A DNA stretch of 64,000 bases from Dendrobium chrysotoxum. Lineage: Eukaryota; Streptophyta; Magnoliopsida; Asparagales; Orchidaceae. The notes beneath the pieces are model-generated. The model searched no databases. It was given only the letters and a program-made list of their open reading frames with translations, and was not told the origin of the DNA. Positions 1 through 13,446 of the stretch are shown here, piece by piece (within the stretch, counting starts at the first letter, position 1; each line of letters opens with the position of its first letter). Where the stretch lies: positions 23,452,228 through 23,516,227 of the forward strand of contig CM034304.1 in the NCBI GenBank assembly GCA_019925795.1. The letters run 5' to 3'. Position numbers and translations under genes: made by a program.

Positions 1-1648
1 ATTTCCCTCTTAAGGCTTAAGATCCATGAAAATATGTAGTAACGCAGAAAAGCAAGCTTAGAATGAGATATCAAATGCAGCTAGCAGCATTATCATATGG
101 GCAATATGATAATGAATCAATTGCTGACTTTAAAATTCGATTGCATATGAAAGTCAAATATTAATTTCAGTTTCAGTACATATAAGTGAAAGCAATAGTC
201 CAATTTTGACTATGATCTATCTATATAGCAATTAACAACACAATCTAGTAAATTTAAGAAAATTTTTCACTAGGAAAAGCTTTAGCATCAGTTATGATTA
301 TCGTGGCTGTTATTGAACTTCTAGTGGAGCTTCCTAAAGCATAAACCTATGCATGGTTCTAGGTTTTCTCCATAAAATATGACAAGTCCAAAATCCATAT
401 GTATTCAATACATGCTGTAGAGCACAGTTAAATTTCGGGCTTGTAGCTTAACCGGATTTGGCGCAGGAGATTTTCATATGATTATCATCAACCTTGAAGA
501 AGGAAGATGAGGGTAGAGATTTTCAGATGAATAAACCTGAAGAAAGATATCTTGAATAAACATAAAACTAAAAATAAAAAACTCTCTTCACTTTCTTTTT
601 CTCTCTCTGCCTTTTTTGCCATCAAAAAAGGTTTGTCTACTTACGGAAAAAGTTTCGAAGGAGAGAGTTCAGTACATGCGGGGGTGGATGCAAAGTGGGG
701 GTGCGGAGTTTGTTGGTTATTATGCTTTGAAATTTCATGCAAGAATTGGTTAGAGTGTTACATTTATAAGATTAGGTCCAGGGTTAGTTAGAATTGGATT
801 AGGTTGCTTAATTAAGTGGAGGAATTTTAGGAATGGAGTAGTTGATTCGAAATTTTAATTTGGAGTCCATCTTAGAGTTTGCTTGGAACAAAATTTTCAT
901 TCCTTTGTTTTTCACAATGATGCCACTTTCATTTGGCTATGACTTTTTCAATACTTTTCATAATTTTTTGTGGTTGGAAGGTACTTTTTACAACCATATT
1001 TGCTAGATTGTAGTATCTATAAGTTGTTGTCCAACATTTAAAAAAAATTATAATGCATATAACCACTAGTAAAAAAGTTACTTTCCCATACCAATTTTGC
1101 AACTACATTTACAAAAAGCAACAACTGCCCCAAATGAACCCTTAAATGGGGTTTTTGAGGCAATTTAAGAGATAGTTGGATGCTTGTGAATATGAATTTG
1201 AGCTTTAAATTTAAATTCAAATTGATATACAAATTTGATGGATGAATTAACAAATTAAAATTTTGAAAACAATTGCAAAACAGCAGGGGATTGGGAATTC
1301 AACAAGTGAGCCAATAAAAAATAAAAATTGCAATGGCACATGAATTTTTTTCAAAAGCCTAAGTGATGTAAGATAGGAAGCTGGATGGTCAATCTATTAG
1401 GGAATTTGAGATAGAAAAAGGTTGAAGGATAAAGAAGAATATATACAATAAAACCTCAAGCTATTGATGTGGAATCCTTTAAGCTTTTGAGGAAGCGTTG
1501 AATCCTTAAAGCACAGGAGGGATGAAATCCATCTAGACAATCAGAATACCCCTTTTCTTCAATAATTCAATTTTGATTAGAAAGATTATGAAAATGTTTT
1601 TTATAGGTCCCCATACAATAAGTGTTGACTTCCTTGATAAATAAACTA

Positions 1649-1760
1649 ATGACAAATAAAAAAGTAATTGAAGAATATTTAATTTACTTGATGACTCAAA
1701 AACTCATGACAAATAAAAAATAATTAAAGAATATTTAATTTGCTGGATGAATCAAAGTGT
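1649..1760. repeat. 57-bp imperfect tandem duplication
   Basis: Two units offset by 57 bases share GACAAATAAAAAA, GAATATTTAATTT and ATGA.TCAAA with a few substitutions. Confidence 0.7.
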
Positions 1761-2154
1761 AATAAAATTTTTATCAACTTTATCATCAAGGTATTCAAAT
1801 CAAGCGATAAAAGCTAAGCAGTAGCGGATTTGCAGAAATCCCTAACCTTCTTGCTGGTTTGCATCACCTGCTCTTGTGATGTGCTGTTAAAACCTGTTCA
1901 TGAATCGGGAACCTAAGTGGTATCTAATGATTCTTATCATGCAATGTAAGTCAAACAATTTTTATCCTAAATGGCTGGTAAGGAAACTTTCTACTGACAA
2001 ATGAGCTACAGAACGAGTTATGCTAGAAAACCTTGATGTATTATGGTCTCGCTATTAAATAATAAAGTTGGAAGTTTGTTGATGTGGAAGTATCATTTGA
2101 GTTTTGGCTGTTTTTTCTGTTTTAAAATGAGAAATGAATTCATTTAGGACAGCT

Positions 2155-2178
2155 TACTCTTCTTCTTCTTCTTCTTCT
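2155..2178. repeat. (CTT)n microsatellite
   Basis: Seven to eight uninterrupted CTT units in the TPST intron, close to the acceptor at 2362. Confidence 0.9.
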
Positions 2179-2362
2179 TATACTCTATCTTAAATGAATT
2201 TCCTCGTATTCATTACATTTCATCAGCTTATCTTTTTAGTGCAATTGATACTTTATGAGGAAATCATCTCAATTCCATAGTTTCAGATATCTGTTTTGAA
2301 GTTTATTGGAATTCAAGATATTTGACTTCGGCCATATTTCCTAACTTTTTGTCCTTTTACAG

Positions 2363-2718
2363 TTAGCCGGTTTAACAAACAATTCGTTCCTTGCTGAAGC
2401 TCCTAAAATACGGCACTGTGTCAGAAGGCACCCAAACCTTGGTCACTATGTTTTAGAAGTAGCTAAGGTGAGGACAATAAAACTTAAGGTCGCTGTCTTT
2501 TGGGCCACTGCATATGTAAATAAGCTTTTAAATTCATTTTGCTTGTTAATTAGTTGCAAAAATGTTTCAGGGTAGATTGGATCATATGTTGTATATTGGA
2601 CTCACCGAAGATCACAAAGAGTCAGCAACAATATTTGCCAATATGGTTGGCTCACAAGTACTTTCTCAGTCTGAAGCACTAAGCTCCCTTGGTGAAGAAG
2701 AAACATCTAATAAAACAG
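2363..2718 (+). CDS. TPST: TPST exons: end of sulfotransferase domain, GC splice donor
   Basis: Two exons separated by a 103-bp intron. The first (2363-2467) encodes 35 residues beginning LAGLTNNSFLAEAPKIRHCV, with donor AAG|GTGAGG. The second (2571-2718) starts GRLDHMLYIGLTEDHKESAT, resembling the C-terminal part of the heparan-sulfate 6-O-sulfotransferase-like domain of plant TPST. It ends in phase 1 at ACAG|GCAAG, a GC donor with otherwise strong consensus. The next exon at 14976 restores the frame. Reading through the donor instead adds only a few codons before a TAA. Confidence 0.8.
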
Positions 2719-5700
2719 GCAAGAAATTTTAAGTTAGAATTTGCCTTCATATGGAAAGTTAAGACTAGGAATCAGCGTATAGTTTCCTACATTCATATGA
2801 TGTGAAACTTTGAGAATATGATGTGACGAGAAGAATATTATTAAAATTAAACGATTTATTACATTTGCAATATTTGACTGAATAAGTAGACTGCAAACAT
2901 GTTTCATATAGGTGTATATTTGCTGATAGTTATATTTTTTCGTTTCTTTTTTCAAGTCATGAAGTGAGGATTACATAAGAAAACTGCCATTGGCTATCTG
3001 AAGCCTATAAGTCTTATAGTATTTTAGCTGAGATTTGAACCTTTGACATTAACTTTGGAGGTCAAAGGAAAAACCACTGATCAATGTTTAAAATTGCGTA
3101 ATCGGGTATTGAGGCGTTTTGCGTTCGTGAGGCGAGGCGTAAGCCTCAAGGCGTTTTGAGGCGTAAGCCTCAAAATCAAAGAATTGCGTAAACCAAAAAT
3201 GATAAAATTTGTATATTCTAATAAGTAAATAATATATAAAACATAAAAATGCACAAGATATGAAGTAAAATCAAAATATCCTAATAATAAGAGAACATGA
3301 AATATAGTTCAACTTCAACTCAAACTCCATCTTTCCCAAATCACAGTATTCTTTTCATTAACATATAATTCCAAAAATAAATAGCAATGACATATCACAT
3401 AAGAACTCATAAGTCATCAGCACTGTCATCACTAAGAGAGTCTTCATTTGAATCATCATTATGATGAACTGCTCTCTCTCCTTCCTCCTCTCCTATAGAG
3501 TCCAATGTCTCCCAAACAGCTCCTTCTTCCTCAATATCAGTTATCTTCCTCTTCCCTAAATATTTTTGAACAATATCATAATGAATAATAGTATAATACA
3601 TTAATAAATTAAAGTCTAAGAAAAGAAAACTATATTATTTATATACCTTTTTTGATTTGTTCTTGAGTTGTGGTGGATGTAGATGCTTTATGACCATCAA
3701 AGAAATCAACATTTAAATCTTCATCTTGTAATTCAGATGGCATCACTTCAACTTCATCATCTACAAACCACTCATCATCAGATGCCACGTCCTCGCAAAG
3801 CAAAGGATCTTCATCATCCATTAATCCTTTTTTCTTCAAATTCCTATCTCTGAGTCTCCTATTGTACATAATGTACACCAGTGAATTCATCCTCAATGTC
3901 GACAAGCGATTTCTCCTCTTTGTATGTACTTGGTTGTAGGTACTCCAATTTCTTTCACAGCCAGATGAAGAGCATGTCAAGCCCAAAACTTTCACAGCAA
4001 AACGCTGCAATTCTGGAGTCCCATCACCAAATTGAATCCACCACTCAACTAATATTTATATAAGAGAGTTTAATTAGTGTGAAGAAATAACTTTTAAATA
4101 AATGTTTAAACATTAAATAAAATCACCTGGAGATCGTTTGACAATTGTATCTTTTGCTTGTTGTAATCCAAAAAAGCCTTATTTGTTCCTAAAAGGTACC
4201 AATTGCATGTCAGCATTTGATCTTTCAGTTGCATCATTTATTAACCGATCCATGCAATGATACAATCCCAACTTTATTTCAGGGTTTGTAGACTTGTTCT
4301 CTGCATATTGATACTGAGGGTTAAGGTAATAGCCAGCTGCATGCAAGTGCCGGTGAAGCTGTAGCTCCCACCTATCATCAATAATATTCCAAATTTCCCT
4401 AAAGCTTCCCTCTTCGCCTCCTAAGTTGGAGGCAATCATCTCTTTAGCTTCATCCATGGCATTGTAGATGAAACCCATTGCAGGCTTCTTCTCAGCATCC
4501 ACCATCCTTAAAACTTGTACTAAAGGTCTAGTGGTTGTAATGGCATATAAGACACTTTGCCAAAATCTGTCATTTAAAACAATCTTTCTAATCTCTTTTC
4601 CCTCAGCCTTCTTTGCCCAAGCATAACTCAACCACTGTGTAGATGTGAACATAGCCTCTAAAGGTTGTCTAGCATCCAACATGCTCTCTAAGGTCAAGTA
4701 AGCAGTGGCAAATCGTGTTGCTGCTGGCCTTAGAATTTCTTTCTTTGAAAATTTCCTCATAAGAGCTAGAACCCAAGAGTGGTTGTAAATAAACTTGGTT
4801 ATTTTTTTTGCTTTAGTAAGTGCATTTTTATGTTGAGGTAGCTCCCCAAGCTTCTCAAGAATCAGATCTATGCAATGTGCAGCACAAGGAGTCCAGTACA
4901 TATGTTTCCTCTTCTCCATAAGTTTTTTACCTGCAGCCTTATAAGCACTTGCATTATCTGTCACAACTTGTACAACCAAATGTTCTCCAACCTCATCAAC
5001 AATGCTATCTAATAATCCAAATATGAACTCAGCATCTTTGACCTGGTCAGAAGCTTCAACTGACCTTAAAAACACAGTACCATAAGGATTATTAATGAGG
5101 ATGTTGATCAGACTTCTATGTTTGATATCAGACCACCCATCTGACATAATTGTTACTCCTGTTTGGGCCCAAGTCCTCTTAATTTCTTCAATGCTTTTAT
5201 CAGTGTTTTCCAACTCCTCCTTAAGAATCCATGTTCTCAAATCATACATGGTTGGAGGTTTGAACCCTCTCCCAAATGCTCCAACTGAACGAATCATGTT
5301 GTAATAGGCAGGTGATGTTGCAACATTAAATGGAATTGCATTTTCGTAGAAGAATCTGCCTATATCCTTACACACTCTTCTTCGTGCCTCCCTTGCATTT
5401 TCTGGGGCCATCTTTTGTGTAGCAGGAGGCCTATCCTCTGATGTGTCCACCATATAATGATCCATAGGCCCTCTAGCACCCCTAGATGAAATGGGCTTCA
5501 TCGAAGAAGATGAATCCCTAACACTGCGCTCACTCCCGTAGTAAGAGCCAACATCAACTCTGTCCTCAAATTGCTTCTGTGCAAGATGTTTTGATGTGGT
5601 AGACTTATTCATGTATGATTTTATCTCCTCCCTTACAGTATCAGGAACTTCGGAGCATGGAGCAACATTCTTGTGAGACCCTGCAAGGTGTTCCTTCATC

Positions 5701-8700
5701 CTAGTCACACCACCCTTTACAACTTTGCCACAGTAATTGCATTTTAGATAGATATATGTTTTATCACTTCCGCCTACATCCACCTGAGTGCTATGTTTCC
5801 ATGCTGGATCTTTTCTATGACCTGATGCAGCTTTATCCTTACTTCTGACCATCCTTTATGAGAAGATTAGAAGAATATAAAATATAAGATCAAAACATCA
5901 AGTTATTACTAAAAAAAACAATCATACATTTTTATTTTCTTACATATCAATGGCATCCATACACATAAGTCTAACAAAAAGATATCTAAATATTACATAA
6001 ATAAAAAAGTTATATTATTTTCATAATTTCATTTACAAAGCATTTTATGTATAGATGAGTTGCACATTCCCAACCATCTTCATCTCTTTTCTACTAGCTT
6101 ATATTCAATCGGAGTTACTCCAATCATCTCTCTAATAAAATCATTTATTACTTAAGCCTTCCGAGTTTTAATAACACATATCTTAGTGTTCTCATTCTTG
6201 TCATGGTAAAAATTTGACTATCAATGCTTCTTTATTGTCCAAACCAACATACATATAAGTCTAACAAAAAGATATCTAAATATTAAATAAATAAAAAGTT
6301 ATATTATTTTCATTTTCTTGCACTATCAATGGCTACCATTCAATCAAATGAATCAATGTTTCATAAACCCTAAAGAAATAAGTTTCACCAAAAATGGATG
6401 TCTTTTCATTCCTCTAAGGCTCTATTCATGCTTCCTAATGCAAAAAAGCAAAAACAAAAAAAAACTCAAAAAATTATAAACCCTAGATTTTCTATAACTT
6501 GAAAAATCTTTCCTTAAACTTAAAAAAAATACCTAAATCCAGTAGAAGAAACGTCTTGGAGGGAGGCCGGACACAAGGGCTTCACCGGCGTTAGGCGGCG
6601 CCAGCGGGAGGGGCGGCGGCAAGGCAAGGGTGCGGGATTTAGGGTCGCCTGCGAAGACCGTGCGGAAGTGGAACTTCCTTTCGGGTGAGCTGGTAGAAGG
6701 AAGGTTTGGGGTTTTTTTTTTAAGTAAAACTTAAGTGAGTGGGACCCCCATGAGGCGTACGCCTCTAAGTTTATTGCGCAATAGCGCCTTGAGGCGCGCC
6801 TCAATGCCAGTGAGGCGTAAGCCTCACGAATCAACAGAATTGCTTAGGCATTGAGGCTATATGGGCCCAAATTGCGCAGAGGCGCGCCTCAAGGCGCGCC
6901 TCACATTGCGCAATTTTAAACCATGCCACTGATGAATCATAATTATTTTGGGCCGTTTGGACCACTTTAAAATTAATATTATTAAAACTAACCACAATAT
7001 TATTTTGAGGTCAAAGGAAAAATCACAATATTATTAAAATTAACCTAAGGGCTGTTTTGGGTCACCTTCTTTTTTTTAATTTTGTATTTGTTTTGTTTAT
7101 ATTTTGATTTGAAATAAAAAAATATTTGGTAGCTTAAATATGTACTATTTTTTTCTTTTGATTTAATATCACATAAATTGATTCATGTGGCAAGGTGGTG
7201 GGGTGGTGTTGGTAGGTGGTTTTGACCAGCGTCCGACGATTGGCCATCTAAGATGCACCGACACGGACACGACGACACGGACACGGGACACAACATTTTT
7301 TAAAAAAGATAGAACACGGGTGCGGCGTGGACACGGCATTATAATTTTTTTAATATAATATATAGAAATAAAAGTGACACCATATTGGAAATGGTAAGCA
7401 ATAAGAAATCAATGTCATGAGAACTTGTTTAGCTTATAATATAAAAATGTTTAGTACAAAATGTCTAGTACAATCACAAAAATATAAGCAAAAAATTATT
7501 TAGTATAACATGAATGTTCAACTACTCAATAGAGAGAATGATAGAATTAGATTCAAAGGTTGGTCTTTGGCCTTCAATATCATCATCATTGAATATCATT
7601 GCTTCCAATTCTGATTTATCTAGAGAAAGATTTGCAACCTCCAATAATCCCATATCATCAAGGCACTCGAACCCATCTCCAGCAACATCCCACATCTTGT
7701 TATCACCTGTCATATAAAGTGGGGTCTTTCTTGATAGAAGATAAAGATTTGTATGCACATAAACTAAATCTTCAGCTCATTGTGGAGTTATTTTATTCAT
7801 CTTCATCGATTGAATAAATGAGTATGTGCTCCAATTTCTCTCACAACAAGAAGAGGATGACATTTGACCAAGAAGTTTTGTTGCTATTATTTGAAGAAGC
7901 GGTGCTGAAGCTCCATGAATCAACCACCACATTTTTGGATCCATCCTCCATCTATCAACCAAAGATTCTTGATCACCAAAATCCTCTAAATATTCAAAGA
8001 ACTTTGTCAGTTCTATATTAATCTTTCTTCTCTCCTCCTCATTTGAAAAATATCGTTTCAAGCATATCTTTCTCATATTTGACACTTCTAAATCTTTTTG
8101 TGGTGAGACACGTTGAGGGTCTTCTTGAAGCCATTCTTTACTTGAATACCTTCAAATAATACAAAGCATATAAAATTATTTACTCATTTACTAAGAAATT
8201 TAAAATTATTTTAAAAGATGAATACAAAAGTACCTTGGGTTTAATGAATGGGCCAAATAATGCAGAGGTGTGTTGCTTTTGGTCCACCTATCCTCAAGAA
8301 TGGTATAGACAATACTCCAAAAATTTGAGTCTTCATTATGTGACTTTCTTTCATGTCTGTATATAATTTCTTTCACTTTTGCTAACGTAGAGTCCCACAT
8401 CTCATAAATCAAATGTAGGCATGATTTATCTGTTTCAGCCTCTCTCAACATATCATAAATCAGATCAGTGAAAGCCAAAATGTAATCTACATCATCCCAC
8501 CACAAATCATCTAAGATATTTTCTTTCACATACCTTACCTTCCCAACATCATCTTCTCGATAATAAGACCAATTCTCACTAATCACCATAGATTGAAGAG
8601 CTTTTTTTATTTGTTTGAATCTTCTCAACATGATTATTACAGAGGCAAAACGAGTTTCAGCAACAGCAAACATTCTCAAATGTGAGAAATCATTAAACAT

Positions 8701-11700
8701 TGAAAGTCTCATTGAGTGGTTCATAATGAAATTTCTGATTAAAACTACATCTGCAACCACTGTTATCCAATGACATTCAGCATAATGATTTCATTTGCCT
8801 CTGTATTTTTTGCTGCACAAATATTTTTTAGAGCTAGATTTAAAGTGTGCACAACACATGGAGTCCAGAATATATGAGGATAAGTTTGCTCCACCAAAAA
8901 TCTTGTAGCTCTACACACCGGTGCATTATTTGTAATAACCTGCGCAACATTTGAAGGCCCAATAATGACTATCACCTCTTTAATCAAATTGGCAATGAAA
9001 TATTTATCCTTGTAGTCTCCTTCACAATTCACAGCTTTAATAAACATTGGGCAGCTTTAATAAACATTGGGCAATTCTCTGTAACGGCCATGAAATTAAT
9101 GAGTGGTCTTCTTTGAGGATCAGTCCAACCATCACACATCAAAGTGACACCTTTTTCTTTCCATACTCCTTTTGTTGGTTCAAGCAATGTTTCAATATGT
9201 GCTCTTTCACTTTCCAATAATTTTGATCTTATTGCATTGTAGCCATGTGGAACATAACCTGCAAGGTTGTTATTACATGCAAAAGTGAATGTATTTTTGT
9301 AATGAGAATTTCTTGCAAGGTTGAAAGGAAGTCCCAATGAAAAAAACATCCTTGCAATTTCACTATCCAATTCCTCTCGCTGCTGTATGTTAAAAGCCTT
9401 CTCTAAAGCATTACTGGGAACTCCTTTTCTTTTCTTTGAATCATATCCTTCACTTCTATATGATAATGAATGATCAACTCTAACAGATGAGGAAGAAGTG
9501 TGGGATGAACCATGGGTAGATGGCAAAGATATCTCTTTAGGAAGTGCCCTTTTAATCCTAGATTCAGCTTCATCAACTTGTCTGTTCAATTCAATCAACT
9601 GCGACGTAGTAATCTTAGGACACATTTTAATTCCATGATCAAAAATCTTAAGTAGATGTGCTTTCACCCTAGAATAAGATCATTTGTAGGTGCCACCACA
9701 ATAATTGCATTTGAATGACACATTCCCTCCTCCTTCAGAAGTTTTTCCTAACTTTATAACATGAATCCATAAGGGCTTATCAGTTTCTACAGATGGCTCT
9801 TTTGAACCTTCACCTAATCCACTCCCACAAGCAGGAGAGCTCATTTTGCTTTCAAACACTAGTGAAATGGAAAAAATAAAGGCTTAATAAATTAATGCAA
9901 TATATCAAACCCCTAAACATAATGCTGCACTTATTCTAAAGATGATGAATACAATAATATGCCAGGCAGCTGGGGGTCCAAGGGGGCGCTGCCCCCTGGC
10001 GGGGTTCGACCTGACCGGTCAGGTCGCGGGGTCAAGGGGTAAGAGTAGTAAGCCTCAAAACGATAAAAATACACAGCAAAAGCGCAATGAAAGCGCAGTG
10101 CAGGGAAAATTTTTTATTATAAGGCTTTTTTTAATTGTAAAAGCGCATGGATCATTTTCTCTTTTTGTTGCGCTTTAGTTACCCTTTTGTTGCGCTTTTG
10201 TTGAGCTTTTGCAAAATGGCAGCTAAAGCGTAGCAAAAAGGCAGCTAAATGAACACAAATGACGAATGGAGAAAAAATGGCGAAATCAACTTATAGGTTT
10301 GAAAATTTTTATCCAGTTTGGTGTCGGCTTCCCTCAGCTGCGCACAGAAACTAAGGAGGAAGGCTTGTTGCTTACGGCTGGAAGGGAAGACTAAGGGTGC
10401 GATCTCCAGGAGACCACTGCTCGCGGGAAAGATCTCCAGTTGATCGCTGCTCGCCTCAATTGCTCGGGAAGACCACGAATACGAATAGAAATACGGTATT
10501 AGGGCGAAGATGAAGACTCGGGCATGAATCGGCTAATATGAAATAGCGGGATTAGAGTTTTTCTTTTTTTTAATTTAATTATCAAATAGCCTGACGACAC
10601 ATGTCCGATTTAATTTTTTTTTTTAAATGGGACACACTAATAACGTGTCCGACACGTGTCCCTGCCATGTCGGACGCGTGTCCGAGTCCGACACGTGTTC
10701 GACACTGCTTACCCTCTTAAAACGGAGTGTCGGTGCATCATAGTTGGCCGTAGATGGCAGTAGGGTTGGTGGCCGGCAGTGGGGGCAAGCAAAAGAGGTG
10801 ACTTCGGTGGCCTGTGATGACAATGGCTGTAGCGGCTGACTAGTTAAAGTGGTTTCCATTAAAAAGCGAAGACATGATTGTAGGCAAAGGGGGGGTCAAA
10901 ATATTTTGGGTTTTTCTACTTGTCAGCTTATTATTTCTTCTTGTCCAGCTCATTAATATCTACTAAGTTGTCTACTTTTTAGCTCAAAAAGGTATTGTCC
11001 AAGTTCTTCCCCTCCTCTCTTTGCCTTTTCAGTTCCTTCCCCTTGTGTCTTCTCGGTTCCTGCTGGCCCTGTTTTCCGTGGATGGCTCTCCTTTTCATAT
11101 GGCTGCTTGGTTTTTGTGGTGGCTGTTGGCTTTCCCTGAACCGTGGGATGCATATGGCTTGGGTTTTGTGAGGGTTGTTGGCTTTCCAATTCCCTGGTGG
11201 CTTTTCCCGTGATCCTCCATGTTCCGTTTCTTGTGTAGGCTCTTCGGATCCCTTGCCTGGCTGCTTGCCCGTGGGCTGCTGGTTAGGTTTTCCATGGCTT
11301 TTGAGCTCTATTTTTGTGATGATTTGGGAGCTGCTGTTGGCCTTTCATTTCCTAAATTTAATAAGGGATTAATGTGGCTGTTTGGCTACCCTTTTTTAAC
11401 TTATATATATGAGATATTTGTGGTTATGTAATGTGATTTTTGAAAAGAACCTACGGGTTTCTTGGAAAAGCTTGCGAGCTTGTTCCATTCTCCTTCTCTT
11501 TCTTCTAGGAAAGCTTGCGAGCTTCTCCTCTCTTCGTCTCGGCTTCTTACCTCCTCCTTCTCTCCGCAAGTTCGATGTCACCTGTATCTTTCTTCTCAAG
11601 TAAATGAAAAGCAAGTTTAGGTGTTTTATTTTATATCAAAGTTTGTAAGTGTCTTTTAAGTTTAATATTGTGTTTTTTTTATGTTTTTTGTCTTTTGTGG

Positions 11701-13352
11701 TCTCCAAAATGTTGGGGAGACCTAGTGTGGTTGTATGTTTATTTTGCTTGCAAAAATTAGGGGTTTTCCTAATTTTTGCTTGCATCAAGACACCTATAAT
11801 CTTTTTAAGTATTTTGGAAAACATCTTGATTTATTTCTAGAAAAAACAATTAAAAGACATAAACCAAACATGTTTTTTAAAAACAAAAATATAAAATGAT
11901 TCCAAGTGAGTCCTAAATTTTAGTATGTGTTAAGCATGTTTTATTTATGAAATATGTATTATTACCTTCCTTTCTAGTCATAACTTATATAAGGTAAGTG
12001 CTTTGAGCCCCAAGTCAATTTTTTTTCCAAAAGCTTAGTTTTATAATTAGTTAATGATATGAATATAACATGTGGCAATTATGAAGAATTGCTAATGAAA
12101 AAGTAGAAATCACAACAAAACTACATATAACATGATGGCATTGTTTGAGGAATCCTTCAATAGAGAAGGAAAACTACATAATCACTCATTTGCAACACCT
12201 TGCTTGAAGTTTGTTGAATTTGGGGAGTGCCGATAAATTTTATTCTTATTTTTAACCCGTCTGATAAATGAGATTTGAGACTCACATTAGAATCATAGGG
12301 CTGCTTTGAAACATGGTAATTGACATCTTCAATACTTGGTAGAAAGTGAGGGATAATATATTAGAAGGATCATGAATAATGTCAATGCTTTCAATTGAAA
12401 TATTAGAAGCATCAGAATCATAGGCCCGATAACTTTTCATAAATCAACTTAGATCATCAAATAGCCCTTCATTATTTGATGTGGTCAAGTCTATATAGGT
12501 GTATCAGCCAGCTTGCAAGCAAGAGGAACAATTTCTTGAAGAAGATTAGTATTTATTTTGATATAGTGACACCCCTTTTTGCTATACAAATTCAGCTTTA
12601 GGAAAGTAATTTGGCTATCTTAAATCTCTTATGTCAAAAACTTTTTTAAGCAGTGCTTTACCTCAAAAATATCAATTTGATCACTTCTAATGAGCAAAAG
12701 ATATTATCAATATAAACTACTAGTATGATGGAGCCTAAAGTTGTATGTCTAACAGAGATAAACTAATCTCATTTAAGACTTACAAATCTTTTTCAAATCA
12801 AGGTCGTGGACTTTAAGTTCACAAATAACCTTCATGAGTTGGCATATATAGTTCTCACCCTGAAAAACAAACCTTGGATGGTTTAGACAAAGATATTACT
12901 CGAACTGCCTCATTTAGGAAAAGATGAAAGGTTATCAAGAAGAGGAGAGAGAATATAATTGATGAGAAAGTAAGTGGTTAAGAATGCATCCCCTCAAAAG
13001 TTAGCTTGAGCCAATTTAGTTGTGTGCATAAATAACTAAAAGGCTTTCAGATTTCTTTCCGAAGTTGATCACGTTCTTGAAGGGTGAAGAGAATCTTCGA
13101 CTATATTATGGATGATGATCATGTTTGCCCCTTCATATCCTCCTTGGATGAATTTCTCCTTCATCATCCCTTATTTGGGATGGACTTCACATTCATCTCT
13201 CTTCTTTGGGATGGATTTCACTAGCTCTGCATTGCAGTTGAAGTCCTCAAGTTTTCCCTCTGATATCATTTCAACTCTTGGGAGTAGAGTTCTTTGCATA
13301 CCAAGAGAATTGTTGCAATATAATTATGAAATAATTGTCCTAAATTTTAACA

Positions 13353-13446
<94 letters not shown>

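Larger units (their letters stand above)
1..2362. other. TPST upstream intron sequence, no exon found
   Basis: AT-rich, with stops in all frames at short spacing. No segment resembles the TPST catalytic domain, so the intron before the exon at 2363 is at least 2.36 kb. It contains an imperfect tandem duplication of about 57 bp at 1649-1760 (unit with GACAAATAAAAAA and GAATATTTAATTT) and a (CTT)n tract at 2155-2178. Confidence 0.6.
7248..10743 (-). mobile_element. hAT transposon 2, decayed
   Basis: A 3,496-bp element. The flanks TTGGCCAT (7240-7247) and TTGGCCGT (10744-10751) match at 7 of 8 bases. Ends are CTAAGATGCACCGACAC on the left and CTATGATGCACCGACAC as the complement of the right end. 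Subterminal ACACGG and CCGACACGTGTCC repeats mark both ends. It encodes a hAT transposase on the - strand with several lesions. A GC-rich palindrome cluster lies at 9971-10040, upstream of the transposase start. The short element at 61118-62012 shares its ends. Confidence 0.9.

Noticed and set aside
2995..3060. B-box-like GGTTCAAATC on the - strand left of hAT 1
   Set aside because: No A-box at proper spacing and no tail; too weak for a SINE or tRNA call.
11021..11431. Several 60-78-residue open frames on both strands
   Set aside because: No recognisable motif, overlapping frames, no splice context.
13112..13444. 110-residue open frame ending in Tyr-Ile repeats
   Set aside because: The last third is the (AT)n tract read as codons; the remainder has no known motif.
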